In this document: one piece after another, positions 16,915 to 25,061 of the stretch
Layout: every line of letters begins with the position of its first letter
Numbering within the stretch: position 1 is the first letter of the stretch
Assembly: GCF_000498095.1 (NCBI RefSeq)
Contig: NZ_AUTQ01000061.1
Location: 1-34,796, forward strand
DNA: 34,796 nt
Direction: 5' to 3'
From: Pseudoalteromonas sp. TB64
Lineage (GTDB): Bacteria; Pseudomonadota; Gammaproteobacteria; Enterobacterales; Alteromonadaceae
The notes under the pieces: model-generated
The model's input: the letters and a program-made list of their open reading frames with translations, nothing else
Database searches by the model: none
What the model was told of the DNA's origin: nothing
Translations under genes and position numbers: made by a program

Positions 16915-17535
16915 ATGATCATTAGTAAAAAATTTAAAACAGCATCAACTTATGCTTTAGTTGGTTTAAGTGCTTTAGTATTAAGCGGTTGTGCAAACAA
17001 AGCAGTAGTAAGCTACGGCGACGCACAAGCAGTAGAAACAACCGATATAAATTTTGGTTCTACCGACTTACAAAAAGTAGCGAGCCAAATGACCGACTCA
17101 TTACTAAGCTCACCCGTTGTTGGCACAATGACCGCTAATAAACGCCCTATTGTATTTGTTGAGCGTATTAAAAACAAAACCAGTGAGCATATAGACACAG
17201 AGTCAATTACCGATTCTATATCTACACAAATGCTACGCAGCGGTAAGTTTAGATTTGTTGATATGACTCGTGTTGAATCAGTACGTGAGCAATTAACGTT
17301 TCAAAATGAAGATGCACTAATCAACCCAGCAACAGCCGTTGCATTTGGTAAACAGATTGGCGCGCAATATATGTTATACGGCAACCTATCAAGTATCGTT
17401 AAATCTAATGCCGATAAATCAGACGTGTACTACAAATTTACCATGCGTTTAATGGATATGGAAAGCGGCCTAGTTGAGTGGGCAGACGAAACTGAAATTC
17501 GTAAAACTAAAGAAAAATCAACCTTTGGCTGGTAG
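16915..17535 (+). CDS. lpoB: penicillin-binding-protein activator LpoB
   Basis: LpoB is an outer-membrane lipoprotein that reaches through the peptidoglycan to activate the synthase PBP1B. The 206-residue precursor has the lipobox VLSGC with Cys26. A short linker leads to the globular domain with the family blocks RPIVFVERIKNKTSEHIDT, RFRFVD-like SGKFRFVDMTRV and QIGAQYMLYGNLSSIV. Its end, MDMESGLVEWADETEIRK, also matches the family. The proline-rich linker of enterobacterial LpoB is much shorter here. It is the last gene of the lipoprotein operon. A palindromic repeat begins 3 bases after the stop codon and may end the transcript. Confidence 0.9.
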   Translation: MIISKKFKTASTYALVGLSALVLSGCANKAVVSYGDAQAVETTDINFGSTDLQKVASQMTDSLLSSPVVGTMTANKRPIVFVERIKNKTSEHIDTESITDSISTQMLRSGKFRFVDMTRVESVREQLTFQNEDALINPATAVAFGKQIGAQYMLYGNLSSIVKSNADKSDVYYKFTMRLMDMESGLVEWADETEIRKTKEKSTFGW

Positions 17536-17538
17536 CTA

Positions 17539-17700
17539 ATACCAATCTGCTTATATATGGGGTCTATTTAACGTTAAGAAAATTACGCTAGTACTAGGCA
17601 AAAATTTTTGTATTTAGTTGTTCTAAATAAAAAATTTTTAACGACGTTATAGCGCAATTTAATTCGTTAAATTGATCAAAGATTTATACAGGTTGGTATA
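17539..17700. repeat. MITE-like palindromic repeat of about 160 bases
   Basis: The ends are inverted copies: ATACCAATCTG at 17539-17549 and CAGGTTGGTAT at 17689-17699. The inside is also roughly palindromic. AAAAATTTTT-GTATTTAG faces CTAAATA-AAAAATTTTT across a 5-base loop. Outside these, ACGCTA and TAGCGC, and TTTAACG and CGTTAAA, also face each other. The whole element could fold as one long hairpin. There is no reading frame of note. It fills the gap between lpoB and the glycine-zipper gene and ends just before that gene's AAAGGAG. Confidence 0.8.
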
Positions 17701-17713
17701 AAAGGAGCAAGTT

Positions 17714-18181
17714 ATGAAAGCAATTACTGTATTAATGTCCGTATTACTTACAATTAGCGCACCTACATTTGCTAAATACGAGCGCAACAAAGCAGTGCCT
17801 GTTCAGCAAGTTTTATTTGGTGACGTAAAATCGGTACGCAATATTACCGAACAAGAAATCATTCAAGACAAAAACAACGGCTGGAAAACCTTTGGCGGCG
17901 CATTACTGGGCGGTGTTGTAGGTAATCAGTTTGGTGGCGGAAGCGGACGCACTGTTGCCACCATACTTGGTTCTATCATAGGTGGTAACGTAGCGCATAA
18001 TAGTCAGCAAAAAAGTCATTACGAACAAAGTCATTTTGTAGAGTTGTTGATACAAGTTGAAAATGGAGATCAATTTATGGTCGTTCAAGATCAAGACCAA
18101 TCAATGCGTTTTAGCAAAGGTGACAACGTAAGATTAGTATACTTAACCGACAACACTGTTCGAGTAGATACCGCGTATTAA
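17714..18181 (+). CDS. exported glycine-zipper (SlyB/Rick17kDa-type) protein
   Basis: This 155-residue protein has a cleavable signal peptide ending at TFA-K (about residue 20) and no lipobox Cys. The middle holds a glycine-zipper domain, GGALLGGVVGNQFGGGSGRT followed by VATILGSIIGGNVAHN (about residues 60-96). A C-terminal domain of short beta strands follows (LLIQVENGDQFMVVQ), as in outer-membrane 2TM glycine-zipper proteins of the 17-kDa antigen family. It is likely embedded in or attached to the outer membrane. It has a strong ribosome binding site (AAAGGAG), but everything upstream of that site is the palindromic repeat. Its promoter is therefore either inside the repeat or it depends on read-through from lpoB. 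Confidence 0.85.
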   Translation: MKAITVLMSVLLTISAPTFAKYERNKAVPVQQVLFGDVKSVRNITEQEIIQDKNNGWKTFGGALLGGVVGNQFGGGSGRTVATILGSIIGGNVAHNSQQKSHYEQSHFVELLIQVENGDQFMVVQDQDQSMRFSKGDNVRLVYLTDNTVRVDTAY

Positions 18182-18204
18182 ATAGTTATGTCTATTGACG
18201 TTTA

Positions 18205-18240
18205 AAACAAAAACGAGCCTAAATTGGCTCGTTTTTGTTT
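18205..18240. terminator. bidirectional intrinsic terminator
   Basis: Perfect 15-bp arms AAACAAAAACGAGCC and GGCTCGTTTTTGTTT enclose a 6-base loop. The A-rich left and T-rich right flanks give a U tract on both strands. It ends both the glycine-zipper gene (plus) and alaA (minus), which converge here. Confidence 0.92.
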
Positions 18241-18253
18241 ATTTATTTTTAAA

Positions 18254-19471
18254 TTAAACTTGGCGGTAATCTTTAAAAAAGCGTTTCATTTTTATCATCG
18301 CATCCGACAAATCATCTTTGTTTGGCAAAAATACCAATCTAAAGTGATCAGGTTCTGGCCAGTTAAATGCCCTGCCATGCACAAGTAATATTTTTTCGGC
18401 TTTGAGTAAATCAAACATCATTTGCTCATCATCTTTAATATTAAAATGTGCTGTATCTACCTTTGCAAACGCATACAACGCCCCTTTTGGCTTTTTACAA
18501 CTTATGCCCTCAATTGCATTTAGCCCGCGCCATGCAATATCACGCTGCTCGTATAAGCGACCACCAGGGTTAATTAAATTATCAATAGATTGCACGCCAC
18601 CCAACGCTTGTTGTATGGCGTATTGAGCAGGTACATTAGCGCACAAACGCATAGAGGCAAGTATTTCTAAGCCCTTGCGTAAATCGTCCATTACCGAGGT
18701 ACGCCCGCTTAACACCATCCAACCCATTCTTAGCCCAGCAGCTCGATATGTTTTAGCCAAACCGTTAAAGGTAATAATTGGTACATCATCGCAAAGCGAG
18801 CCAATCGATGTATGGGTTACACCATCGTATAAAATCTTTTCGTAAATTTCGTCACTCAACAACAATAATTTGTGTTCGCGCGCTATATCAATCAATTGCA
18901 GTAACAAATCATCACTGTAAACCGCACCAGTTGGATTATTAGGATTAATTAATACCAAAGCTTTAGTTTTTGAGGTGATTTTACTTTTTATATCTGCAAT
19001 ATCCGGAAACCAATCTTGTTCCTCATCACACAAATAATGAACCGGGTTACCACCAGATAATTTAACAGAAGCAGTCCAAAGTGGGTAATCAGGCGCAGGA
19101 ATAAGTACTTCGTCGCCATTGTTTAATAGCGCCTGAGTAATCATTTGAATAAGTTCGCTAACGCCATTACCAATATAAATGTTATCAACATCTAAATTGT
19201 GTAATCCACGTTGTTGGTAATGCTGATAAATAGCCACGCGGGCTGAGTAGAGGCCTTTAGAGTCACAGTAGCCTTGGGCTGAGTATAAATTGCGGATAAT
19301 ATCGCGGTGCATATCTTCAGGCATATCAAAACCAAAGGCGGCCGGATTACCTATATTTAACTTTAAGACTTTTTGACCTTCGTCTTCCATTTTTTTAGCT
19401 TGTGCTAAAACTGGTCCGCGAATGTCATAACATACACCTTCTAATTTGTGACTCTTTTTAATATCAGACAT
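18254..19471 (-). CDS. alaA: alanine transaminase AlaA (class I/II aminotransferase)
   Basis: AlaA makes alanine from pyruvate and glutamate with pyridoxal phosphate. The 405-residue protein shows the fold-type I features INPNNPTGAVY (cofactor-ring Asn), LLLSDEIYEKILYDG (Asp-x-x-Tyr) and TFNGLAKTYRAAGLRMGW with the Schiff-base Lys240. The C-terminal FRLVFLPN has the carboxylate-binding Arg. Length and the N-terminal KLEGVCYDIRGPVL fit the AlaA (YfbQ) subfamily rather than AspC or AlaC. The ATG has AGAGGT just upstream. The Hpt gene ends 104 bases upstream on the same strand. Confidence 0.9.
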   Translation of the reverse strand: MSDIKKSHKLEGVCYDIRGPVLAQAKKMEDEGQKVLKLNIGNPAAFGFDMPEDMHRDIIRNLYSAQGYCDSKGLYSARVAIYQHYQQRGLHNLDVDNIYIGNGVSELIQMITQALLNNGDEVLIPAPDYPLWTASVKLSGGNPVHYLCDEEQDWFPDIADIKSKITSKTKALVLINPNNPTGAVYSDDLLLQLIDIAREHKLLLLSDEIYEKILYDGVTHTSIGSLCDDVPIITFNGLAKTYRAAGLRMGWMVLSGRTSVMDDLRKGLEILASMRLCANVPAQYAIQQALGGVQSIDNLINPGGRLYEQRDIAWRGLNAIEGISCKKPKGALYAFAKVDTAHFNIKDDEQMMFDLLKAEKILLVHGRAFNWPEPDHFRLVFLPNKDDLSDAMIKMKRFFKDYRQV

Positions 19472-19575
19472 TTTTACCTCTACTAGTGAGTCTTTAGACT
19501 AACCTAGTAAAGGCGTAAAATGCCAGCCTATTTAAGCGCTTAATACTGAAATAAATTCACGTTTAGCTTATATTT

Positions 19576-19920
19576 TTAACGAGATGCTAACCATTCATTT
19601 AGCTTAGTTTGAGAGCCAGTTACTTGCGCCATCAAACTATTAGACGCATCGATAGCTTCTGATAAGTTATCCATATTTAAATTTTGCTCAATAACACGAG
19701 AAACCTCAGCAAGGCTTGAAGCCCCAAACTGCGCCGCGTTAGACTTTAAGCTATGAGAATGACGAATAGCCGCTTCTCTGTCTTTACCAATGGTTGCCAA
19801 AACTTCAGACCCTAAACGTTCAAACTCTGTACAACAAAATTCAAGCGTATCAGCAAATTGTTCACCCAATAACGATTCCATACTTTCTAATGCTGATGTA
19901 TCAATATTTATTTCTGTCAT
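19576..19920 (-). CDS. stand-alone histidine phosphotransfer (Hpt) protein
   Basis: This 114-residue helical protein has the Hpt signature RHSHSLKSNAAQFGASSLAEV. The phosphorylatable residue should be His56, followed by the usual S-L-K. No kinase or receiver domain is attached and no two-component gene is nearby, so it must relay phosphate between proteins encoded elsewhere. The ATG at 19920 (MTEINIDTSAL) was chosen because TTAAGGGC lies upstream. The longer frame from 19998 adds 26 residues without domain character. It is divergent from the DTW-domain gene. Confidence 0.85.
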   Translation of the reverse strand: MTEINIDTSALESMESLLGEQFADTLEFCCTEFERLGSEVLATIGKDREAAIRHSHSLKSNAAQFGASSLAEVSRVIEQNLNMDNLSEAIDASNSLMAQVTGSQTKLNEWLASR

Positions 19921-20017
19921 ATTTAAAGCCCTTAAAAACAATCCATGTAAATTACAGTTTAATAGTACTACTTTATATTGATGCGTAAAAAAAACCAACT
20001 TAATTACCTTAAAAATG

Positions 20018-20023
20018 TATAAT
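20018..20023 (+). promoter_or_regulatory. possible -10 element for tapT
   Basis: A perfect TATAAT lies 37 bases upstream of the tapT start codon. No good -35 hexamer is found at 16-18 bases (CCAACT), so this is tentative. Confidence 0.3.
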
Positions 20024-20059
20024 TATGAGGATCATACTGGCAACTAAAAAGTTTATTAA

Positions 20060-20656
20060 ATGGCACGCACACTTTGTAATCAGTGTAACTTTGCACTCAA
20101 CACCTGTATTTGCAATGCAATTACAAACACAAAAAACAAAGTCACGGTTATTATTCTACAGCATCCTAGCGAAGAAAAAATAGCAAAAAACACCGCTAAG
20201 TTATTGAATTTATGCTTAACTGATTGCCAAATAATCAAAGGTGAAAATAATAACGACTTTTCTATTCTTAAAACACTGCCAGTAAACTCTACCGTTTTAC
20301 TCTACCCTAATGAAAGCGCTGTAAATTTAGACGACAATAATGTGCAGCCAAGTTTAAAAAATATTACGCACTTAATCGTTGTTGATGGCACATGGAAAAA
20401 AGCCTACAAAATTTTGCAGCTCACCACATTGCTAAATCAATTTAAAACGGTCAGTTTTAAACAGTTACCTAAAAATCGTTATGCAATTCGTAAAGCCCCC
20501 CGCGCCGACAGCCTATCCACACTTGAAGCCGTAGCGCATAGTTTATTTTTAATAGAGCAGCTAAATCCCGCACCACTTTACAATGTGCTTGATGAATTAA
20601 TACAAAAACAAACCCAACACATGCCCGAGCACGTAAAAGCACGTTACTTAGATTAA
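20060..20656 (+). CDS. tapT: DTW-domain tRNA-uridine aminocarboxypropyltransferase
   Basis: Enzymes of this family (TapT, formerly YfiP in E. coli) add the 3-amino-3-carboxypropyl group of S-adenosylmethionine to uridine 47 of tRNA, giving acp3U. The 198-residue protein has an N-terminal cysteine cluster (C6, C9, C16, C18 in LCNQC..CIC) that probably binds a metal. The hallmark DGTWKKAYKI (residues 109-118, the DTW motif) follows, then YAIRKAPRADSLSTLEAV. Its ribosome binding site is weak. A zincin-like gene follows after 12 bases and is probably cotranscribed. Confidence 0.85.
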   Translation: MARTLCNQCNFALNTCICNAITNTKNKVTVIILQHPSEEKIAKNTAKLLNLCLTDCQIIKGENNNDFSILKTLPVNSTVLLYPNESAVNLDDNNVQPSLKNITHLIVVDGTWKKAYKILQLTTLLNQFKTVSFKQLPKNRYAIRKAPRADSLSTLEAVAHSLFLIEQLNPAPLYNVLDELIQKQTQHMPEHVKARYLD

Positions 20657-20668
20657 ATTCGTTACTAT

Positions 20669-21466
20669 ATGAAACTTGCAATGCGTAACTACCCAAACAG
20701 ATTAAAGCGTGGATTTACTCGCCAAGGTCCCGACTATCGATTTGACGACCAAGTCGACTTTAGCGATATAAGAGACACCTTTGGTTTTAGGTCAATGGTG
20801 GTAGGTAAATGGGTAACTAAAGAAGAGCGCTATATTAGCGCCAATTTAATTTACGATGCTCTGGCCGACCTTGCACAAATACTGCATTTACCACCTAAAG
20901 CAATTGGCCTGCGCGGGAAGCTTAATTTTGCATTTGGTCATGGTGGTCAAAAAGGCGTGCAAGCGCATTATAATGCAGCCTCTCAAACGCTTGCTCTTGC
21001 AAAAAATGCAGGCGGAGGCGCACTTGCTCACGAATGGTTTCATGCGTTTGACCATCATATAAGCGAGCATTTATTTGCAGCAAAACCACGATTTGGTTTT
21101 GCCTCAAAACTATGGCTTTCAAACACACCTAATTTATCGCACCCACTTAATAATGCTTTAAACAGTTTTTATAAAAATGTATTTTTAGATGAGCACGGCG
21201 TTAATGCTAATAGCTTTGTACAAACATGCATAGAACACGATAAAGCACAAAACATGAATTATATGAGCATGCCAGAAGAACTTGCAGCACGTTGTTTTGA
21301 AGCGTGTATTGAGCAGCATTCAAATATAAAAAATAGCTTTTTGGTGGGAGGCTTACAAAGTAGTAATTTAATATACCCAAACGCTGAGCATATTAATAAA
21401 GCAAATGAAGCGCTTAACCAGTATTTTGAACTACTAGGTTATGCGCTTCATAAAATAGACGAGTAA
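20669..21466 (+). CDS. zincin-like metal-binding protein with HEWFH motif (LPD1/CLCA_X-like)
   Basis: This 265-residue protein of unknown function centres on the metallopeptidase-type motif HEWFHAFDHH (residues 121-130), where His121, Glu122 and His125 form an HExxH site. It is preceded by LNFAFGHGGQKGVQAHYNAA and the AGGGALA turn. That pattern resembles the LPD1 domain found in large polyvalent phage and plasmid proteins, and bacterial proteins named CLCA_X. A later PEELAARCFEACIE could supply a third ligand (Glu). No signal peptide is seen, so it should be cytoplasmic. ATGs at 20669 and 20681 are both possible starts, and neither has a strong ribosome binding site. It is linked to tapT. Confidence 0.7.
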   Translation: MKLAMRNYPNRLKRGFTRQGPDYRFDDQVDFSDIRDTFGFRSMVVGKWVTKEERYISANLIYDALADLAQILHLPPKAIGLRGKLNFAFGHGGQKGVQAHYNAASQTLALAKNAGGGALAHEWFHAFDHHISEHLFAAKPRFGFASKLWLSNTPNLSHPLNNALNSFYKNVFLDEHGVNANSFVQTCIEHDKAQNMNYMSMPEELAARCFEACIEQHSNIKNSFLVGGLQSSNLIYPNAEHINKANEALNQYFELLGYALHKIDE

Positions 21467-21609
21467 ACAATCCTAACCTTACAGCAAAAAAATCGTTTCT
21501 TCAACCATCCTTGCTTTTCAGCAAAACTGTGACGCTTCATTTAATCCTTATATACGCGAACGGCTTCTACAAAATCAGTTGACCATTACAACTTCAAAAT
21601 ATGTAATTA

Positions 21610-22065
21610 CTAAGTCCATTTACCCAGCGCTTGTTTGTCACTTTGTTTAAACTCAACCCAATTTGATGAGTCTTTAAAATGCTCTTTTTTCCAAAACGTG
21701 GCGTGGTTTTTTAAATAATCCATTATAAATTGTGCGCCTTCGAACGCGGCTTGGCGATGGCGGCTGGTCACACCTACAAATACAATTTGCTCGCCAAGTG
21801 CTAAGTAACCAACGCGATGAATAATGCATATTCTCGCCAGTTGCCAGCGAGTTTGTGCTTGCTCTGCAATAGATTTAAGAAGTTGCTCGGTCATACCAGG
21901 GTAGTGCTCAAGCTCAAGTGCAATAACGTTGTCACCACTGCTGAACTCTCTTACCAAACCTGTAAAGGTGACAACAGCGCCATCGCTTTTATTATTACTA
22001 CAAAGCGTATTGTGCTCGTTACCTACATTAAAATCATCGGTTTGTACTTGAATATGTATGCTCAT
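21610..22065 (-). CDS. moaE: molybdopterin synthase catalytic subunit MoaE
   Basis: MoaE, with thiocarboxylated MoaD, inserts two sulfurs into cyclic pyranopterin monophosphate to form molybdopterin. The 151-residue protein has GAVVTFTGLVREFSSGD near the start, IIHRVGYLALGEQIVFVGV and SRHRQAAFEGAQFIMDYLK. The catalytic lysine region ATFWKKEHFKDSSNWVE closes the active site. It is the last gene of the moaA-mobA-moaB-moaC-moaD-moaE run; its ATG overlaps the moaD stop codon (TAATG). I found no clear terminator in the 143 bases before the convergent zincin-like gene. Confidence 0.94.
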   Translation of the reverse strand: MSIHIQVQTDDFNVGNEHNTLCSNNKSDGAVVTFTGLVREFSSGDNVIALELEHYPGMTEQLLKSIAEQAQTRWQLARICIIHRVGYLALGEQIVFVGVTSRHRQAAFEGAQFIMDYLKNHATFWKKEHFKDSSNWVEFKQSDKQALGKWT

Positions 22066-22364
22066 TAGCCACCTGTAACCGGCGGGAAAAAGGCAAGCTC
22101 ATCCCCTGCTTTCACTATTTCGTCGCTTGATGACATAGTTTGGTTAAGCGCTGCAAGTAGCTCACGCTCCTCAAGCCACGGTTGCCAATGCGGGTATTGG
22201 CTGACTAATCTTAATTTAAGCTCTGAAATACTAAGCGGCTGCGTAATCTCAAGGCTTAATTTACTGCACTTCAAGCGCTCTTTTAGTTGCCCAAAAAACA
22301 ATAACTCTACTTTTCCGGCGCTAGATATAGCATCGTTTGGATTAATCGCGTTGCCAACTGCCAT
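22065..22364 (-). CDS. moaD: molybdopterin synthase sulfur-carrier subunit MoaD
   Basis: MoaD is a ubiquitin-like carrier whose C-terminal Gly-Gly is adenylated by MoeB and then made a thiocarboxylate. The 99-residue protein has the beta-grasp core [13 protein letters not shown], the [10 protein letters not shown] helix and the tail [11 protein letters not shown] with the required terminal Gly-Gly. I chose the ATG at 22364 because the very strong ribosome binding site AGGGGGAAAAA lies directly upstream. The longer frame would run about 115 bases into moaC. The start lies inside the last codons of moaC (23-base overlap). moeB, whose product activates MoaD, begins at 34280. Confidence 0.92.
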   Translation of the reverse strand: MAVGNAINPNDAISSAGKVELLFFGQLKERLKCSKLSLEITQPLSISELKLRLVSQYPHWQPWLEERELLAALNQTMSSSDEIVKAGDELAFFPPVTGG

Positions 22365-22812
22365 TTTTTCCCCCTGCTTTTTGAGTAACACGCATGCCAC
22401 TAATTTCCATAAGTGGGTCGGCTGCTTTACACATATCAAACAAAGTAAGTGCAGCAACAGATACCGCCGTTAGCGCTTCCATTTCTACGCCAGTTTTACC
22501 GGCAAGTTTGCAGTAGCTGGTTATTTTAATTTGGCTGTTTGCTTCATCAAGTTCAAAATCAACAGCTACTTTAGTAAGTGCTAATGGATGACAAAGCGGG
22601 ATTAAATCGGCGCACTTTTTAGCACCTTGAATACCCGCAATACGTGCCACGCCTAACACATCGCCCTTTTTGTTTTGATTAAGCATTACTTGCTCAAAGG
22701 CAAGCTTACTCATGCTAATAAATGCTTCAGCTGAGGCGTCGCGCAGGGTTACGTCTTTGAGCGATACATCAACCATATTAGCTTGGCCGTTTTCGTCAAC
22801 GTGGCTTAACAT
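22342..22812 (-). CDS. moaC: cyclic pyranopterin monophosphate synthase MoaC
   Basis: MoaC converts the MoaA product, 3',8-cyclo-GTP, to cyclic pyranopterin monophosphate. The 156-residue protein has the conserved [19 protein letters not shown] start, [20 protein letters not shown] with the substrate-binding [11 protein letters not shown], and [20 protein letters not shown]. The ATG at 22812, two bases past the moaB stop codon, gives the usual N-terminus ([17 protein letters not shown]). No strong ribosome binding site is seen, so coupling to moaB is likely. A GTG four codons upstream is an alternative. Confidence 0.93.
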   Translation of the reverse strand: MLSHVDENGQANMVDVSLKDVTLRDASAEAFISMSKLAFEQVMLNQNKKGDVLGVARIAGIQGAKKCADLIPLCHPLALTKVAVDFELDEANSQIKITSYCKLAGKTGVEMEALTAVSVAALTLFDMCKAADPLMEISGMRVTQKAGGKNGSWQRD

Positions 22813-22813
22813 A

Positions 22814-23353
22814 CTATTGTTCACGCGATTCACACTTTTTACCAATGGTAATGTGCGGTGCAAAGTTACACGGTTTATGCATTGAGTTAAGTTGATCTTT
22901 TATAATGCCTGTCCACGCTGTTTTACATGCGCCTGTAGAGCCTGGCATACAAAAAATAACGGTGTTGTTAGCAAGCCCTGCCAGTGCACGTGATTGAATA
23001 GTTGAGTTACCAATTTCACCGTACGATATATGTCTAAATAGCTCACCAAAGCCGTCTACGCTTTTATCAAACAGCGGCGCAAATGCCTCAGGTGTTGAAT
23101 CACGTTCGGTAAATCCTGTACCACCAGTCACTAAAATAGCGTGAATCGTGTCGTCGGCTATCCACTGCGATGCAATAGCGCGCATTTGGTAAACATCATC
23201 TTTTACAATTTCTTTATCCGCTAAGTGATGACCCGCCTCAGTTAGCGCTTTAATTAAGTAATGACCAGAAGTATCGGTAATCGCATCGCGCGTGTCGCTT
23301 ACTGTAAGTACGGCAATGTTTAGAGGTATTTGTGTATCGCTTGTGTGGCTCAT
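22814..23353 (-). CDS. moaB: molybdenum cofactor biosynthesis protein MoaB
   Basis: This MogA/MoaB-family protein adenylates molybdopterin before metal insertion (shown for homologues such as MogA; the role of MoaB in bacteria that also have MogA is less clear). The 179-residue protein has [11 protein letters not shown] at the start, [19 protein letters not shown] with the family TGGTG motif, and [15 protein letters not shown]. No mogA is seen in the window. Its ATG overlaps the mobA stop codon (ATGA). Confidence 0.92.
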   Translation of the reverse strand: MSHTSDTQIPLNIAVLTVSDTRDAITDTSGHYLIKALTEAGHHLADKEIVKDDVYQMRAIASQWIADDTIHAILVTGGTGFTERDSTPEAFAPLFDKSVDGFGELFRHISYGEIGNSTIQSRALAGLANNTVIFCMPGSTGACKTAWTGIIKDQLNSMHKPCNFAPHITIGKKCESREQ

Positions 23354-24072
23354 AATGTTCTTCTCAATTGGTTAATGCTTAGGTCAAAATGCTCATTTAC
23401 AGCTTTAAATTGCGCCGGTGTATTGGTGTTTATTAATGCATGCGCTTTATTACATAAAAGCGTTTGCACACCAATGCTTTGGGTAAACTGTTTTATTGAT
23501 TTATGACTGTTTGCGTTTGTGAGTATGTGTTTTAAATGATTTTTTACACTGCTTGTATTACGAATATACAGCGGTAGCGGTTCATTTTCAAAGTGCCAAG
23601 CATGTATTTGTGACTGATTTAATTGATTGCTCACACTTTGTACGTTATTTGTCTGAGAAGCCAGCACTATTGTGCTTAACAAACTACTCGTAAGCAGTGG
23701 CATATCTACCGCAGTAATAAGTAAATCGTGATCGGTGGCTATTAATGTTGAGTAAATTCCGCCAAGGGGTCCACTGTTTGGGTATATATCTTTAACGTAC
23801 TTTTCTGAGGGATAATCGCTCGGCGAGTAATGGCTCGATGACTTGACTGGATTTGTAATATTGCGGCTTATCAGTATGTTTTTAGCGCCTGCGTCTTTTA
23901 ATAAATCACACGCATTGTGCAATAGCGTTTTATTTTTTAAAACTAAATCGGCTTTGTCTGTGCCCATTCTTGATGACTTACCACCAGCAAGCACAACGCC
24001 TGTAAAATCTCGCTTAACTTTTATATTAGATTTTATATCAGCTTCTATATGACTATTCACATCAACTCCCAT
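23350..24072 (-). CDS. mobA: molybdenum cofactor guanylyltransferase MobA
   Basis: MobA attaches GMP to the molybdenum cofactor to give the bis-MGD form needed by DMSO-reductase-family enzymes such as NasA. The 240-residue protein has the nucleotidyltransferase loop GVVLAGGKSSRMGTDKADLV, the segment NSGPLGGIYS and the metal-binding AVDMPLL. The ATG at 24072 was preferred over an in-frame GTG at 24081 because AGGTGG lies 5 bases upstream. Its placement between moaA and moaB, in the same operon as nasA, suggests that the whole set supplies cofactor for nitrate reductase. The C-terminal half is more divergent than usual. Confidence 0.9.
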   Translation of the reverse strand: MGVDVNSHIEADIKSNIKVKRDFTGVVLAGGKSSRMGTDKADLVLKNKTLLHNACDLLKDAGAKNILISRNITNPVKSSSHYSPSDYPSEKYVKDIYPNSGPLGGIYSTLIATDHDLLITAVDMPLLTSSLLSTIVLASQTNNVQSVSNQLNQSQIHAWHFENEPLPLYIRNTSSVKNHLKHILTNANSHKSIKQFTQSIGVQTLLCNKAHALINTNTPAQFKAVNEHFDLSINQLRRTL

Positions 24073-24073
24073 A

Positions 24074-25045
24074 TTAGCCACCTAACATGGCTAAGTGAGT
24101 TGTCGCACCTGTTAAGCGTTTATCAAGCTCATGACTTATTTCTTTATTGCCCATAGCAGCTTGAATTGCCTTTACGGTCGCTGCAGTATCATCCTCGTTT
24201 AGCAGTTCGCGTAAATCTATACCTTGCTCGGCAAACAAGCATAAGTGTAATTTACCCAGCGCCGACACCCTTAAGCGATTACAACTTTTACAAAAGTCTT
24301 TACTGTACGGCATTATTAAACCAATACGACCATCGTAATCAGGATGACAAAATTCCTCAGCGGGTCCATTTAATTTCCCTCTAACTACTTGTAACCAACC
24401 TTGGTCGAGTAATTGTGCTTTAACCATTTGCCCACTTAAGTGGTTTTCTTCAAAAAAGGTTGCGCCGTCACCGGTTTCCATTAATTCTATAAAGCGTACC
24501 GTAACTTTGTGGTGCTTTACCCACGCTAAAAAATCCTTCAATTGGTTTTTATTAAACTGCTTGGCAAGCACTGCATTTATTTTTATATCTTTTATGCCCA
24601 GCTCTACCGCGCGTTCAATCCCTTTTAAAATAAGGTTAAGTTTGTCGTGCCCTGTTATGAGTTTAAACATACTCGGATTTAAACTATCAATACTGACATT
24701 AAGCGCATCAAGCCCTGCTTCAGCAAATTCATCAATTTTCTTTAATAAATTAAATCCATTGGTAGTAATGGCTACTTTTTCTATACCTGGTGTATTTTTA
24801 CAGAGCTTTATAATATCGGTTACGTCGCTTCGTAAGCATGGTTCGCCACCTGTAATACGCACTTTTTTGGTACCTAACTCTGCAAACGCATTTACCAACG
24901 TGCTAATTTCGTTTTTATTTAAAAAATTACGCGGCGTATCGCACTGATACCCGTTTGGTAAACAATAACTACAACTAAAATTACATACATCGGTTATTGA
25001 GAGGCGCAAATAGTTAAACTGCCGACCAAATTGATCATTAAGCAT
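24074..25045 (-). CDS. moaA: GTP 3',8-cyclase MoaA
   Basis: This radical-SAM enzyme starts molybdenum-cofactor synthesis by cyclising GTP. The 323-residue protein has the SAM-cluster motif DVCNFSCSYC (Cys21, Cys25, Cys28), the GGEP motif in VRITGGEPCLR, and the C-terminal cluster cysteines in FCKSCNRLRVSALGKLHLC. It ends in the Gly-Gly needed for activity in this family (AMLGG). AAGGA lies 7 bases upstream of ATG. The gap to nasA is 16 bases, so cofactor genes are read from the nitrate reductase transcript. Confidence 0.95.
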   Translation of the reverse strand: MLNDQFGRQFNYLRLSITDVCNFSCSYCLPNGYQCDTPRNFLNKNEISTLVNAFAELGTKKVRITGGEPCLRSDVTDIIKLCKNTPGIEKVAITTNGFNLLKKIDEFAEAGLDALNVSIDSLNPSMFKLITGHDKLNLILKGIERAVELGIKDIKINAVLAKQFNKNQLKDFLAWVKHHKVTVRFIELMETGDGATFFEENHLSGQMVKAQLLDQGWLQVVRGKLNGPAEEFCHPDYDGRIGLIMPYSKDFCKSCNRLRVSALGKLHLCLFAEQGIDLRELLNEDDTAATVKAIQAAMGNKEISHELDKRLTGATTHLAMLGG

Positions 25046-25061
25046 ATGCTTCCTTTTTTCT

